This document shows positions 36,032 through 45,064 of a stretch of DNA of 64,000 nt, piece by piece (the stretch's first letter is position 1; each line of letters starts with the position of its first letter). A program made the position numbers and the translations under genes. The notes beneath the pieces were generated by a model, which had not been told where the DNA came from, did no database searches, and was given only the letters and a program-made list of their open reading frames with translations. The DNA comes from JBDRCU01 sp043821485 (GTDB lineage: Bacteria > Patescibacteriota > Minisyncoccia > 2-02-FULL-40-12 > IGHO2-01-FULL-4-A): NCBI GenBank assembly GCA_043821485.1, contig JBDRCU010000037.1, forward strand, positions 1 through 64,000. The letters run 5' to 3'.

Positions 36032-36117
36032 CAGCACTCTAAACTAGATATTAATTAATAGGACTCTCTCATCTGGCTCATATCAAATGTGCCAAGTGCA
36101 AATGTCCAAACTAAAGA

Positions 36118-38064
36118 ATGACAGGAAATAAATCGAAAGCACGCGTCCAGCTGGACGCAGAACCGGTCGAACCTAAAGAAGGAATCAAAAAAAATACATC
36201 CAGACGCAGACATATTCGCAGATCATCGAGTCCGTCTTCGCATGTAAAAGATACAATAAGGACTGCTCGCAGTGAATCCCAGACATCTCCGCGCAGAGCA
36301 ACTCGCAAAGGACCTCGCCTGCGAGACAATCGCCGGCCTCCAAGCGGACTTAAACAATTAGTCCGGCTCAAACGTAAAACCAAAGATACTGCAGAAGGCT
36401 ATGACGATTCACTAAAATATACTCCTCTGGGAGGTCTCGGTGAAATCGGACGAAATATGGCTGTACTAGAATACAAGGATGAGATACTTCTCATTGATGC
36501 TGGTTTTGGTTTTCCAGAAAATGACCAACCCGGAATTGATTACAATATTCCGAACATCAATTATCTAAAGGGTAAAGAGAAAAAAATTCAGGCACTTCTG
36601 ATAACTCATGGTCACTATGATCACATTGGCGCACTCCCTTACATAATGGACAAAATCGGCAATCCACCGATCTACTCATCACGGCTTACGGGAGCAATCG
36701 TAAAAAAACGCCATCTGGAATTCCCCCATCTTCCAGAGCTTGATATAACAGAGGTTGACCACAAAGACACTATTAAGGTTGGCCAGTACTTTGAAATAGA
36801 ATTTGTGCATGTTAATCACAATATGCCTGAAGACTTAGCTATGTACATCAAAACTCCTGCAGGAACCATATTCCATACAAGTGATTTTAAATTTGATCCA
36901 ACACCTCTTAATGAAGCTCCTACAGATATCGAATATCTTAAAGAAGTTGGAAAACGCGGAATCACATTACTTTTGTCTGATTCAACTGGAGCAGAAAAGC
37001 CTGGCGAATCAATATCAGAATCAGAAATTAGCAAAAACTTGGAAGAAATATACAAAACAGCCAAAGGCAGAATCATAGCGGCAACATTCGCATCCCTGAT
37101 AAACCGTGTCCAACAAATGATTACATTGTCCGAAAAATATGGAAGAAAAGTAATCATAGATGGCTATAGTATGAAAAGTAATATAGAAATAATGAAAGAG
37201 CTTGGAGAAATCAGAATGAAAAAAGATACCCAAATCACTCCTGACCAAATAGACAATTATCCCGACAATCAGATAATGGTAATTGGAACAGGTGCGCAAG
37301 GAGAAGAACGCGCTGTTATGATGCGCATTGCTTCTGGCGAACATAGACACGTAAGACTCCGCGCCGAAGATACTGTAATATTTTCATCTTCCGTAATTCC
37401 GGGGAATGAACGAACTGTACAGCGCTTACAGGATTTACTCTATAGAATGGATGTAAATGTATTCCATTATCAAATGATGGACATCCATGCAGGTGGTCAT
37501 GCACTTCAGGATGATTTGAGAAAAATGATACAAATAATGAAGCCTAAATTCTTCATGCCTATTCACGGATATTATTCAATGATGGTTGTTCATGGCAGAT
37601 TGGCACAGGAAGAAGGTATAAGCAAAGATAATGTACTCATTCCTGACAATGGAAATATTATCCATATAACACCTAATGAATGGTGGTACGACAAGAAATC
37701 CGCAGAAATAGAGAACATCATGGTAGATGGTCTGGGCGTTGGAGATGTCGGCAATGTTGTCATTCGAGACAGACAAGTACTTGCAGAAGAAGGCATGTTT
37801 GTAATCATTTCTCTAATCAATGGCCGAACAGGTGCAGTACAAGGAAGCCCTGATATCATTTCACGCGGATTTGTCTATCTTAAAGATAATAAGGAACTTC
37901 TGACAGAAGTACGCAACAAGGTTAAAGAGATTGTAAAGAAAACCACCACAAGACCAATCAATACAACTGATCTCAAAAATAGTATCCGTGAAGAAATTGG
38001 TTTATTCCTTTTCAAAAAGACAGAACGACGTCCGATGATATTGCCTGTCGTGATAGAAGTGTAA
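36118..38064 (+). CDS. rnj: Ribonuclease J
   Basis: 648 residues. Residues 1-95 are a basic, arginine-rich low-complexity extension (RRRHIRRSSSPSSHVK). The catalytic core starts at TPLGGLGEIGRNM and carries the beta-lactamase motif THGHYDHIGA, HVNHNMPEDLAMYI, HTSDFKFD and the beta-CASP region ending MPIHGYYS. Endo/5'-exoribonuclease for rRNA and mRNA processing. No SD; it follows tRNA-Leu and may share its transcript, the tRNA then being cut out. Confidence 0.95.
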   Translation: MTGNKSKARVQLDAEPVEPKEGIKKNTSRRRHIRRSSSPSSHVKDTIRTARSESQTSPRRATRKGPRLRDNRRPPSGLKQLVRLKRKTKDTAEGYDDSLKYTPLGGLGEIGRNMAVLEYKDEILLIDAGFGFPENDQPGIDYNIPNINYLKGKEKKIQALLITHGHYDHIGALPYIMDKIGNPPIYSSRLTGAIVKKRHLEFPHLPELDITEVDHKDTIKVGQYFEIEFVHVNHNMPEDLAMYIKTPAGTIFHTSDFKFDPTPLNEAPTDIEYLKEVGKRGITLLLSDSTGAEKPGESISESEISKNLEEIYKTAKGRIIAATFASLINRVQQMITLSEKYGRKVIIDGYSMKSNIEIMKELGEIRMKKDTQITPDQIDNYPDNQIMVIGTGAQGEERAVMMRIASGEHRHVRLRAEDTVIFSSSVIPGNERTVQRLQDLLYRMDVNVFHYQMMDIHAGGHALQDDLRKMIQIMKPKFFMPIHGYYSMMVVHGRLAQEEGISKDNVLIPDNGNIIHITPNEWWYDKKSAEIENIMVDGLGVGDVGNVVIRDRQVLAEEGMFVIISLINGRTGAVQGSPDIISRGFVYLKDNKELLTEVRNKVKEIVKKTTTRPINTTDLKNSIREEIGLFLFKKTERRPMILPVVIEV

Positions 38065-38154
38065 AACGTAAGAAAATCTTGATATTTTCGTCATATTCTA
38101 TACAATATATCCCCCTCTAAATAGCTAATGCTACAGGGAGGGAGATATTTTATT

Positions 38155-39915
38155 ATGGGAAGATTTAAAAGACTAATCCCCTATATTTGGCCGCATATCA
38201 AGCGGTATCCATGGTCATTCTATCTGACCTTTATTGGCTATGGCATAGGATGGGGCTTAACGGGACTCCTTGTCCCATTCATATATAAAGATATCGTTGA
38301 TGTCATCTCTGGGGCGACTGACCCATCTTTGGTAGCAGACCCATTACTCGGTCTGATTTTCAAGCTTCTTGTCATAATTGTTATCTACAACATACTCTTC
38401 CGCATATCAGATTGGAGTATTATACGTTTTCAAAGCAAGATCCAACGCGATCTTATCTCATATCTATTTGAAGAACTAGGAAAACATTCCTATAAGTTTT
38501 TTGTTAATGAATTTGCAGGAAGTCTGGTGACAAAAATAAAACGATTCATAAGAGCGCTGGACCGCATGCATGATCGTATAACTTTTGATTTCTGGAATGC
38601 GATTATACAGCTTGCTGGGATGTTTGTTATTTTGTTTTATGTCAATACAATAATTGGAATAATATTTCTATCCTGGTCTATAATTTTTATTGTATTAACA
38701 ATCCTAAGCGTTAAATATCGAATCAAATACGATCTTGCCGAAGCTAAGGAAGATTCAAAGATAACAGGACTTCTGGCTGACACGATAACAAACATTCTTA
38801 ACATCAAAATGTTTGCTAAGAGTGACTACGAGAATACCAGATTCAGAGAAAGCGCAGAAATACAACACAAAGCCAGATATGCAGCCTGGAACTTCAATAT
38901 GAAAATATATGCAGTGCAAGCTGTATTCATCGGAGCTCTTGAAATTAGCGGGATGTTTGTAGCGATTAAACTCTGGCTGGCAGGATCTATATCCCTAGGT
39001 ACGATTGTCCTCATTCAAAGCTACTTTGGAATAATCTTCAACCGTACATGGAACCTTGGAAGAGCAATGTCCGAATTCAGCAAAGCCCTATCCGATGCTG
39101 ATGAAATGATTGATATACTGGAAGAACCTATAGGGATTAAGGATCCTCTCAAACCTAAAAAAGTGAAAATCAAAGAAGGCAATATCTCTCTTGATGACAT
39201 GACCTTCTGCTATGGCGAGAAAGGTGAAGATGTCTTCTCTAAGTTCAATTTGGATATTCCATCTGGTCAACACATAGGTATTATTGGCCATTCAGGATCG
39301 GGTAAAACGACCATAACTAAACTTCTTTTAAGATTCGCAGACATACAAAAAGGCAGTATTAAGATTGACGGACAGGATATACGTCATATCACACAGGACG
39401 ATCTTAGATCTGAGATTGCATACGTACCACAGGATCCGATACTATTCCATCGAAGTCTTGAAGAAAATATTCGTTATGGAAATCTCAAGGCAACCGAAGA
39501 AGAAGTTATTGAAGTTGCTAAGAAAGCCCATGCACATGAATTCATCTCTGCCCTACCGAAAGGATACAACACTTTGGTTGGCGAGCGCGGAATTAAATTA
39601 TCTGGAGGAGAACGCCAGCGTGTTGCAATTGCACGAGCCATGTTAAAAAACACCCCAATCTTAATCCTAGACGAAGCAACAAGCTCGCTTGATGCAGTTA
39701 GTGAAAAATTGATTCAGGAAGCATTCAAAGAATTAATGAAAAACCGCACAACTATAGTCATTGCTCACAGACTCTCAACTATCCAGAAATTGGACAGGAT
39801 TATCGTACTTGAAGACGGAATTATAGAAGAAGAAGGCACGCATAACGAACTTATTAAAAAAGAAGGTATCTACCACAATTATTGGACTCACCAAGCAGGA
39901 GGGTTCATAGAATAA
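38155..39915 (+). CDS. ABC transporter, fused membrane and ATPase domains
   Basis: 586 residues from ATG 38155, chosen because GGGAGGGAG lies 10 bases before it. Six-helix exporter domain, then the ATPase with Walker A GHSGSGKTTITKLLLR, signature LSGGERQRVAIARAML, Walker B ILILDEATSSLD and H-loop AHRLSTI. Half-transporter of the MsbA/LmrA class; probably a homodimer. Substrate unknown. Confidence 0.93.
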   Translation: MGRFKRLIPYIWPHIKRYPWSFYLTFIGYGIGWGLTGLLVPFIYKDIVDVISGATDPSLVADPLLGLIFKLLVIIVIYNILFRISDWSIIRFQSKIQRDLISYLFEELGKHSYKFFVNEFAGSLVTKIKRFIRALDRMHDRITFDFWNAIIQLAGMFVILFYVNTIIGIIFLSWSIIFIVLTILSVKYRIKYDLAEAKEDSKITGLLADTITNILNIKMFAKSDYENTRFRESAEIQHKARYAAWNFNMKIYAVQAVFIGALEISGMFVAIKLWLAGSISLGTIVLIQSYFGIIFNRTWNLGRAMSEFSKALSDADEMIDILEEPIGIKDPLKPKKVKIKEGNISLDDMTFCYGEKGEDVFSKFNLDIPSGQHIGIIGHSGSGKTTITKLLLRFADIQKGSIKIDGQDIRHITQDDLRSEIAYVPQDPILFHRSLEENIRYGNLKATEEEVIEVAKKAHAHEFISALPKGYNTLVGERGIKLSGGERQRVAIARAMLKNTPILILDEATSSLDAVSEKLIQEAFKELMKNRTTIVIAHRLSTIQKLDRIIVLEDGIIEEEGTHNELIKKEGIYHNYWTHQAGGFIE

Positions 39916-39936
39916 GCTTGCAAAATAAAACGCAAA

Positions 39937-39964
39937 ACGGGCTGGTCCCCATGGACCGGCCCGT
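39937..39964 (-). terminator. Terminator of the 132-residue accessory gene
   Basis: ACGGGCCGGTCC / GGACCAGCCCGT stem with a four-base loop, followed by TTTTGCGTTTTATTTT on the minus strand. It probably also stops the ABC transporter message from the other side. Confidence 0.75.
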
Positions 39965-40017
39965 CGCAAGAACATTTGAAAGTATATTATTACCTCCTAC
40001 TGAATCCAGTACTACTT

Positions 40018-40416
40018 CTATGGAGGCAGGATATCCAATAAAACATCCTGAGCCAAGGGGCCTGATACTCTGACAGCATGACCAGTCCTGATCGGCTGAC
40101 CTTCGGGAGATTTCACCATATCGTATGGCGAGATTTTCATCTGGACTCGACAGGTCTCGTCTCCCAGAAGGATCTCCACGCAAATAGCGCCCTTCGATTC
40201 CCTGACTTCAAGGGTAAGGTTGCGCTCCCCGGACCCAAAGCCTGCACTATGAAGCTCTAGGCCCTGACCCACGATTCGCACAGGAACCACGACTCTGGAG
40301 CACCCCTTAATGATACCTGTGACGGACTCTTTTCTCTCTCCTCCTCCCCCGTCGAAAGTACGTACTTCCGGCTCCTTGGGCCCTTTTGTGATGACGCTCT
40401 TCCTTGCTTCAGTCAT
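40018..40416 (-). CDS. 132-residue soluble accessory protein, unknown function
   Basis: Start ATG 40416, with GGAGGG six bases upstream. N-terminal 30 residues are charged and glycine-rich (DGGGGERKES), the rest is beta-rich with alternating hydrophobics (VVVPVRIVGQGLELHS, LTLEVRESKGAICVEILL) and could form a beta-sandwich. No family recognised. Single-gene unit with terminator, G+C richer than its neighbours, divergent from trpS. Confidence 0.75.
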   Translation of the reverse strand: MTEARKSVITKGPKEPEVRTFDGGGGERKESVTGIIKGCSRVVVPVRIVGQGLELHSAGFGSGERNLTLEVRESKGAICVEILLGDETCRVQMKISPYDMVKSPEGQPIRTGHAVRVSGPLAQDVLLDILPP

Positions 40417-40488
40417 GGCTTTCCCTCCACATCTCTGATATACAGAGCATACTACATAGTTACAATTCTCGGATATATCGTCAATATC

Positions 40489-40497
40489 TGCTATAAT
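40489..40497 (+). promoter_or_regulatory. Extended -10 of trpS, six bases before the ATG
   Basis: TGCTATAAT; exactly six bases to ATG 40504. Predicts a leaderless trpS message; no T-box or trp leader is possible on such a transcript. Confidence 0.65.
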
Positions 40498-40503
40498 CAA
40501 AAT

Positions 40504-41481
40504 ATGAAAATATTCTCTGGTATACGGCCTTCGGGCAAGCTCCATCTAGGAAACTATCTTGGAGCAGTAAAAAATTGGATCGAACTGCAAGACAAACCTG
40601 ATACAAAACAGGTTATTTATGCTGTTGTTGATTATCATGGTATTACCACTCCATTTGCTCCGGCGACCTATCATGAACAAATCACAGACGCAATCCTTGA
40701 TTATCTTGCTGCTGGCGTGGATCCAACTAAATCCTTAATTATCAGACAATCCAAGGTACCCGCTCATACAGAACTTGCATGGATATTTAATACAATTACG
40801 CCCATAAGCTGGCTTGAACGTTTGCCAACCTACAAAGAGAAGCTGGAACAAACTCATGGCAAATACAATCATCTTGGCTTACTCTCCTATCCAGTTCTCA
40901 TGGCTTCCGACATATTAATATACATGTCAGATGCAGTTCCCGTTGGAGACGATCAAAAAGCCCACATCGATATTACGAATGAAATCGGCAAGAAGTTCAA
41001 TTCAATGTTTGGCGAAACATTTCCTGCAGTAAAGATGCTTCGTACAAAAGGAGAACGCATTAAATCTCTCCAAGATGCAGATAAAAAAATGTCTAAAACC
41101 GGAGATGAAAGTATAGCCTTAACAGATGACCCAGATACAGTTGCAAAAAAGATCAAAAAAGCAGTCACTGATTCCGGAAGTAAGATTACATTTGACGAAA
41201 AAAAGAAGCCAGCAATATCAAATTTGCTGACTATCTATCACCTGCTCACGGATAAACCAATATCATCCATCGAATCCGAATACGAAGGCAAAACATATGC
41301 TGATTTTAAAAATGATCTTGCAGAAGCAACAATAGAATTTATAAAACCATTTCAGGAGAAACGTAAAGAATTCGAAAACAATATGGATGAAGTTCGTAAA
41401 ATTATGACAGACTCAGAGGAAAAGGCTAATGAAATAGCAAACAAAAATCTAGCTCACATCAAAGAAAAGATAGGATTGTAG
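40504..41481 (+). CDS. trpS: Tryptophanyl-tRNA synthetase
   Basis: 325 residues, class I. RPSGKLHLGNYLGAVKNW contains the HIGH-equivalent (HLGN), and DKKMSKTGDES the KMSKS loop (KMSKT). GDDQKAHIDITNEIGKKFN binds tryptophan/ATP. Normal length. Predicted leaderless. Confidence 0.97.
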   Translation: MKIFSGIRPSGKLHLGNYLGAVKNWIELQDKPDTKQVIYAVVDYHGITTPFAPATYHEQITDAILDYLAAGVDPTKSLIIRQSKVPAHTELAWIFNTITPISWLERLPTYKEKLEQTHGKYNHLGLLSYPVLMASDILIYMSDAVPVGDDQKAHIDITNEIGKKFNSMFGETFPAVKMLRTKGERIKSLQDADKKMSKTGDESIALTDDPDTVAKKIKKAVTDSGSKITFDEKKKPAISNLLTIYHLLTDKPISSIESEYEGKTYADFKNDLAEATIEFIKPFQEKRKEFENNMDEVRKIMTDSEEKANEIANKNLAHIKEKIGL

Positions 41482-41570
41482 ACATAATACCAGACAACAT
41501 ATACATATTCTGTCAAGGTTTACTGTTTATACAAAGTATGGTTAAATAAAGATAGAATCATATATTCATA

Positions 41571-41597
41571 AAAATGAGACAGAAAACTGTCTTATTT
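41571..41597 (+). terminator. trpS terminator
   Basis: AGACAG-AAAA-CTGTCT hairpin extended by AAAT/ATTT pairs, followed by TTATTTGT. Confidence 0.55.
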
Positions 41598-41632
41598 GTA
41601 GTACCTTAACAGTGAGTTTGTTTCAGTTTGTT

Positions 41633-41678
41633 GGATGGGATTCATAGTTCGCATGTGTGTGGATTATGAATCCCATCC
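41633..41678 (+). promoter_or_regulatory. Perfect 13-bp inverted repeat upstream of the lipoprotein gene
   Basis: GGATGGGATTCAT at 41633-41645 and ATGAATCCCATCC at 41666-41678, with a 20-base loop. It lies about 70 bp before the lipoprotein ATG. There is no T run after it, so it is not a terminator; it could be a leader structure or a protein-binding palindrome. Confidence 0.55.
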
Positions 41679-41746
41679 GACGCAATTCTGTAGCGGATGA
41701 AGAAGGGACTCGGCCATTGCGGCTAGAGCCCAGAAGGAGACAGACG

Positions 41747-42241
41747 ATGAAGTACAAGCTTCTCGTATCCGTGTTCGCGCTCCTGGCGGCTTCGCTACTG
41801 ATGGCTGGGTGCGGTGGCAGTGGACCGACTAACTCCCTGGTCCAGCAGACCGTGCAGTCGGTCAGGATCGTAATGCCTGTTGACAGGGCGACGAGCCAAG
41901 AATCTCCGCCCGGACTGAGGAGCAACGGCTACACAAGCTTCTTGGTGGAAACAAAGGGTCATACCAACAGCCCGACTCTTCAGGCTTTCTTCGAGGAATG
42001 GTCTGCTATCGAAGGGGAGCCTCTATCTCTGACAGCGCACTTCAAAGACCTCGAGATACAGAACAACACACCTTCCCCCTCCGCGAACTGGAAGGTTATA
42101 CCCCCGCAAGATTGGCCCAAAGCGACGCTCACCCGGCTATACATCTCGGTTCAACCTAAAGATCCCCGGACTGGCGATGGAGTAGGCGGAGATTACATCT
42201 GGGTCTATATCAACGGGCTCCCCACTGATCCGGCTGGCTAA
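41747..42241 (+). CDS. Lipoprotein of unknown function
   Basis: 164 residues from ATG 41747, with AAGGAG seven bases upstream. Signal peptide KLLVSVFALLAASLLMAGC with a lipobox (LMAG-C, Cys near residue 20), so it is exported and lipidated. The mature part is a polar, probably beta-rich domain with no recognised family. Codon choice is much more G/C-ending than the flanking core genes, which suggests recent acquisition. Own terminator; stands alone between trpS and a secreted PKD-type protein. Confidence 0.8.
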   Translation: MKYKLLVSVFALLAASLLMAGCGGSGPTNSLVQQTVQSVRIVMPVDRATSQESPPGLRSNGYTSFLVETKGHTNSPTLQAFFEEWSAIEGEPLSLTAHFKDLEIQNNTPSPSANWKVIPPQDWPKATLTRLYISVQPKDPRTGDGVGGDYIWVYINGLPTDPAG

Positions 42242-42266
42242 CAAAACCGAAACAAACTCCGAACCG

Positions 42267-42314
42267 ACGGACCGTCACCATCCTATCCTATATGGTGGCA
42301 ACGGTCCGTTTTTA
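42267..42314 (+). terminator. Terminator of the lipoprotein gene
   Basis: ACGGACCGT plus CACCAT pairs with ATGGTG plus ACGGTCCGT around a ten-base loop, followed by TTTTTA. Strong. Confidence 0.8.
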
Positions 42315-42378
42315 AATACAAGAATCCATCAACAAGCTAAGCATAGAACTATCTGCTAAAAGATATATAATAAAGATA

Positions 42379-43728
42379 ATGAAATATTCACGTATATTTA
42401 TCTTTTGTATAATCGTAATTCTACTTTTTACATTTCTATTTTTTGAAAAAGCACCTACAACTAATGCAGTAGGGACTTGTTATTGGACAAATGAATGTGG
42501 CAATCAGCAAAGGTTTGTTTACTGTCTTGAGCCAACTACTGTTTGCTCCTGTGAAAGGGGCGAAACCATACAATGCCAACCTCCAGACCCCAGCATCGTA
42601 GAACGTATAGATTGCGAATGTATAGATCCAAGCACCCCAACCCCCACCCCCACTCCAACTCCTACACCAAGTGGAACCCCTACTTCAACACCTACTTCAA
42701 CTCCAACTTCCACACCAACCCCAACACCTCCACCCACCCCAACCCTCAACGTCTATCTCTGGGCTACTCCTAATACAGGGGCTCCTCCTTTAGAGGTTCT
42801 CCTTGAAGCAAATATTTCTGGTACTGCAACAGGGAAGATCAATTACTGGATGTGGTGGGATTGTACAAGTACAACTACAAGTCCTTCAACAGCTGCAGGC
42901 ATATGCGGTGAATTACCTGATAACCCTTCTTCCGGTAGCTGTGCAAGTAATGAGCATGGAATCAAATGCAAGGAGATATACGATAATCCTCTACAGGTTG
43001 TACATGAATATATTGGTTTGGGCAGCTATACTCCCAAGGTAATAGTTTCTCGAAGTACTGCACCAAATGACGAAGATAGAGCTTCTGTTGATGTAATGAT
43101 ACCTCCTACTGCAACAATAGATACTCTTGTTCCCCCTAACTACTGCATATCAGGTCCTGCAACTCAGGTTAACTGGATATATTATGATCAAGGCGGATCG
43201 CCTCAGAAATATTACAGGGTACAGGTAGATAACAATTCAGATTTCAGCAGTCCGGAAAAAGATTCAGGAAAGGTGCAATCCGGTTCAAATTCATACTTTG
43301 CAAGCGGTCTTGGCTTCGGGGAAACATATTACGTGCGCGTAAGAGTCTGGAATCAAGACAATGTTAAATCTGCTTGGAGCGGATCTGAATCATTTTCAAC
43401 TCCTGCTTATGCAGCGCCTAATATTGAATTCAGCTGGATACCAGAAGATCCTGCAGTAGAAACTGTAGTGGAATTTAGTGATGATTCTACTGTATATGGA
43501 GGGTCGCCAATATGGAGTTGGGATTTTAACTGTACTGTAGAGCCTCTTGAATGCGATCTTTCTGAATCTTCAGATCAAAATCCAAACAATGTATTCCATA
43601 TACAAGATGATTATTCTATAAACCTTGAAATATCAGATGGATTGCATACATGCAATGAAACTCAATTGCTTTCAGTGCCTGCAGAGAATCCAATACCCTA
43701 TTGGATAGAGGTGGGGCCGTGGGATTAA
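42379..43728 (+). CDS. Secreted PKD/fibronectin-like protein with Pro-Thr linker
   Basis: 449 residues. N-terminal signal/anchor (YSRIFIFCIIVILLFTFLFF), a cysteine-rich segment (CYWTNECGN ... CECID), a Pro-Thr/Ser repeat linker (about residues 87-122), two PKD-like domains (LEVLLEANISG, IWSWDFNCTVEP) and a fibronectin-like domain between them (YYRVQVDNNSDF). Surface or extracellular role, perhaps adhesion; the Pro-Thr linker is a possible target of the O-mannosyltransferase encoded at 55.3 kb, but that is inference. A TATAAT box ends 7 bases before the ATG. Confidence 0.8.
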   Translation: MKYSRIFIFCIIVILLFTFLFFEKAPTTNAVGTCYWTNECGNQQRFVYCLEPTTVCSCERGETIQCQPPDPSIVERIDCECIDPSTPTPTPTPTPTPSGTPTSTPTSTPTSTPTPTPPPTPTLNVYLWATPNTGAPPLEVLLEANISGTATGKINYWMWWDCTSTTTSPSTAAGICGELPDNPSSGSCASNEHGIKCKEIYDNPLQVVHEYIGLGSYTPKVIVSRSTAPNDEDRASVDVMIPPTATIDTLVPPNYCISGPATQVNWIYYDQGGSPQKYYRVQVDNNSDFSSPEKDSGKVQSGSNSYFASGLGFGETYYVRVRVWNQDNVKSAWSGSESFSTPAYAAPNIEFSWIPEDPAVETVVEFSDDSTVYGGSPIWSWDFNCTVEPLECDLSESSDQNPNNVFHIQDDYSINLEISDGLHTCNETQLLSVPAENPIPYWIEVGPWD

Positions 43729-44978
43729 TGGGTCAATAGATCAATCAACTCCTGTTTCTTTTGTTCAAAAAGTTCTTTTGTTTTTGCTTCAACAATACAA
43801 ATTACAGCAGGATGAGTGCTTGATGGCCTAATAAGCATTCTCCAGTCCGGATAAGTTATATCCACGCCGTCTAATTCATTTATGCCTCCTTCCGGATATT
43901 TTTCTTTAAATTCTGCCAAAATCTCATCCATGGATCTAGGTAATTCAGAAAGTCCATATTCAATCTCACCGGAATTAAACCAACTGTCTATTGAACTAGT
44001 CAATGTCTTAGCATCTGTATCTGTAATCTCTAATAGATATAGAATAAGAACCATCGTCAATGCTACACTCTCAACAAATCCCATTGCTTTAAACATGTAG
44101 TGCCCTGAAAACTCTGCTCCAAATTCAGCGTCATTATCCCGCATAGTTTGTTTAATAAATGCATGTCCGGTCTTTGAAAGTATCGGAGTGATATTGTGAT
44201 GCTTTACGTAATCAAGCACTGAATGTGAAAATTTTACATCATGGACCATAGCTTGTCCTTTAAAATAGCTTCGGGCAATAATAGCGCCTAATATATCCCC
44301 TCTTACCTTAATGTTATCCTTATCACCTACCTGAATGCGATCACCATCAGGGTCGCAAGTAAATATTATATCCGGATTGTTGTAATCCATTGTCACGCCA
44401 AGCTCAAGCAATATAGCTCCCAGCTCATCAACTATCATTGAATTTGCCTCAAGCTTCACTCTTCGCTTAAACTGCATCGGTTTAATCCCTGATGCTTTAA
44501 TGACAGCCTCCGTGTGGTCTGCCTTAATATCCTTACTGATTACCTTGCCTTTAGGCATGAGTGGTTCTACTCTGCGAGTACGTAACATCTGTTTTAAAAT
44601 ATCAAAATTATCATTGTCTCCCCCTATCACCACAGCATCCTTACCAACAGGCTTAAACCCGTTATATTCATCTCCCAAATGAGATGCTGTTATCATCACT
44701 CCCCCGTCAGCACCTTCATTGATTACGCCAAAGTAGCACAAGGGCGTACTCGTTACTCCAATATTTACAACGTCACAACCTGCGTGTGTAATTCCTTCAA
44801 TCATCTTACCTGCAAGAGTTGCAGATGTATCACGCATATCGTGAGCAATTACAATCTTGCGAGCCTGTAAAAATTCAACCAAAACAATGCCAAATTGATA
44901 TGCAAATTCATCATCAAATTCCTGGCCATAAAGACCTCGAATATCATAAGCTCTGAATATATCTGGATTAAAAATCAT
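43725..44978 (-). CDS. Phosphomannomutase / phosphoglucomutase
   Basis: 417 residues, alpha-D-phosphohexomutase family. Phosphoserine loop TASHLGDEYNGFK (usual TASHNP), metal loop CDPDGDR, sugar loop GAEFSGHYMFK and phosphate loop RPSSTHPAV. The last normally reads RxSxTEP; a histidine replaces the glutamate, and LG replaces NP in the active-site loop, so it is a divergent member. Overlaps the end of the convergent PKD gene by 4 bp. Confidence 0.9.
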   Translation of the reverse strand: MIFNPDIFRAYDIRGLYGQEFDDEFAYQFGIVLVEFLQARKIVIAHDMRDTSATLAGKMIEGITHAGCDVVNIGVTSTPLCYFGVINEGADGGVMITASHLGDEYNGFKPVGKDAVVIGGDNDNFDILKQMLRTRRVEPLMPKGKVISKDIKADHTEAVIKASGIKPMQFKRRVKLEANSMIVDELGAILLELGVTMDYNNPDIIFTCDPDGDRIQVGDKDNIKVRGDILGAIIARSYFKGQAMVHDVKFSHSVLDYVKHHNITPILSKTGHAFIKQTMRDNDAEFGAEFSGHYMFKAMGFVESVALTMVLILYLLEITDTDAKTLTSSIDSWFNSGEIEYGLSELPRSMDEILAEFKEKYPEGGINELDGVDITYPDWRMLIRPSSTHPAVICIVEAKTKELFEQKKQELIDLLTH

Positions 44979-45029
44979 AAAGTGTGTAAGGGGTATATAA
45001 CCATAAAATCAGGCCTAGGTCAAAAATCA

Positions 45030-45058
45030 TTCACAATACAAGATCATCATGCTAGTAT
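45030..45058 (+). promoter_or_regulatory. murC promoter, leaderless geometry
   Basis: TTCACA (45030-45035), 17-bp spacer ending TGC, TAGTAT (45053-45058), then six bases and ATG 45065. Confidence 0.7.
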
Positions 45059-45064
45059 TTCCCT

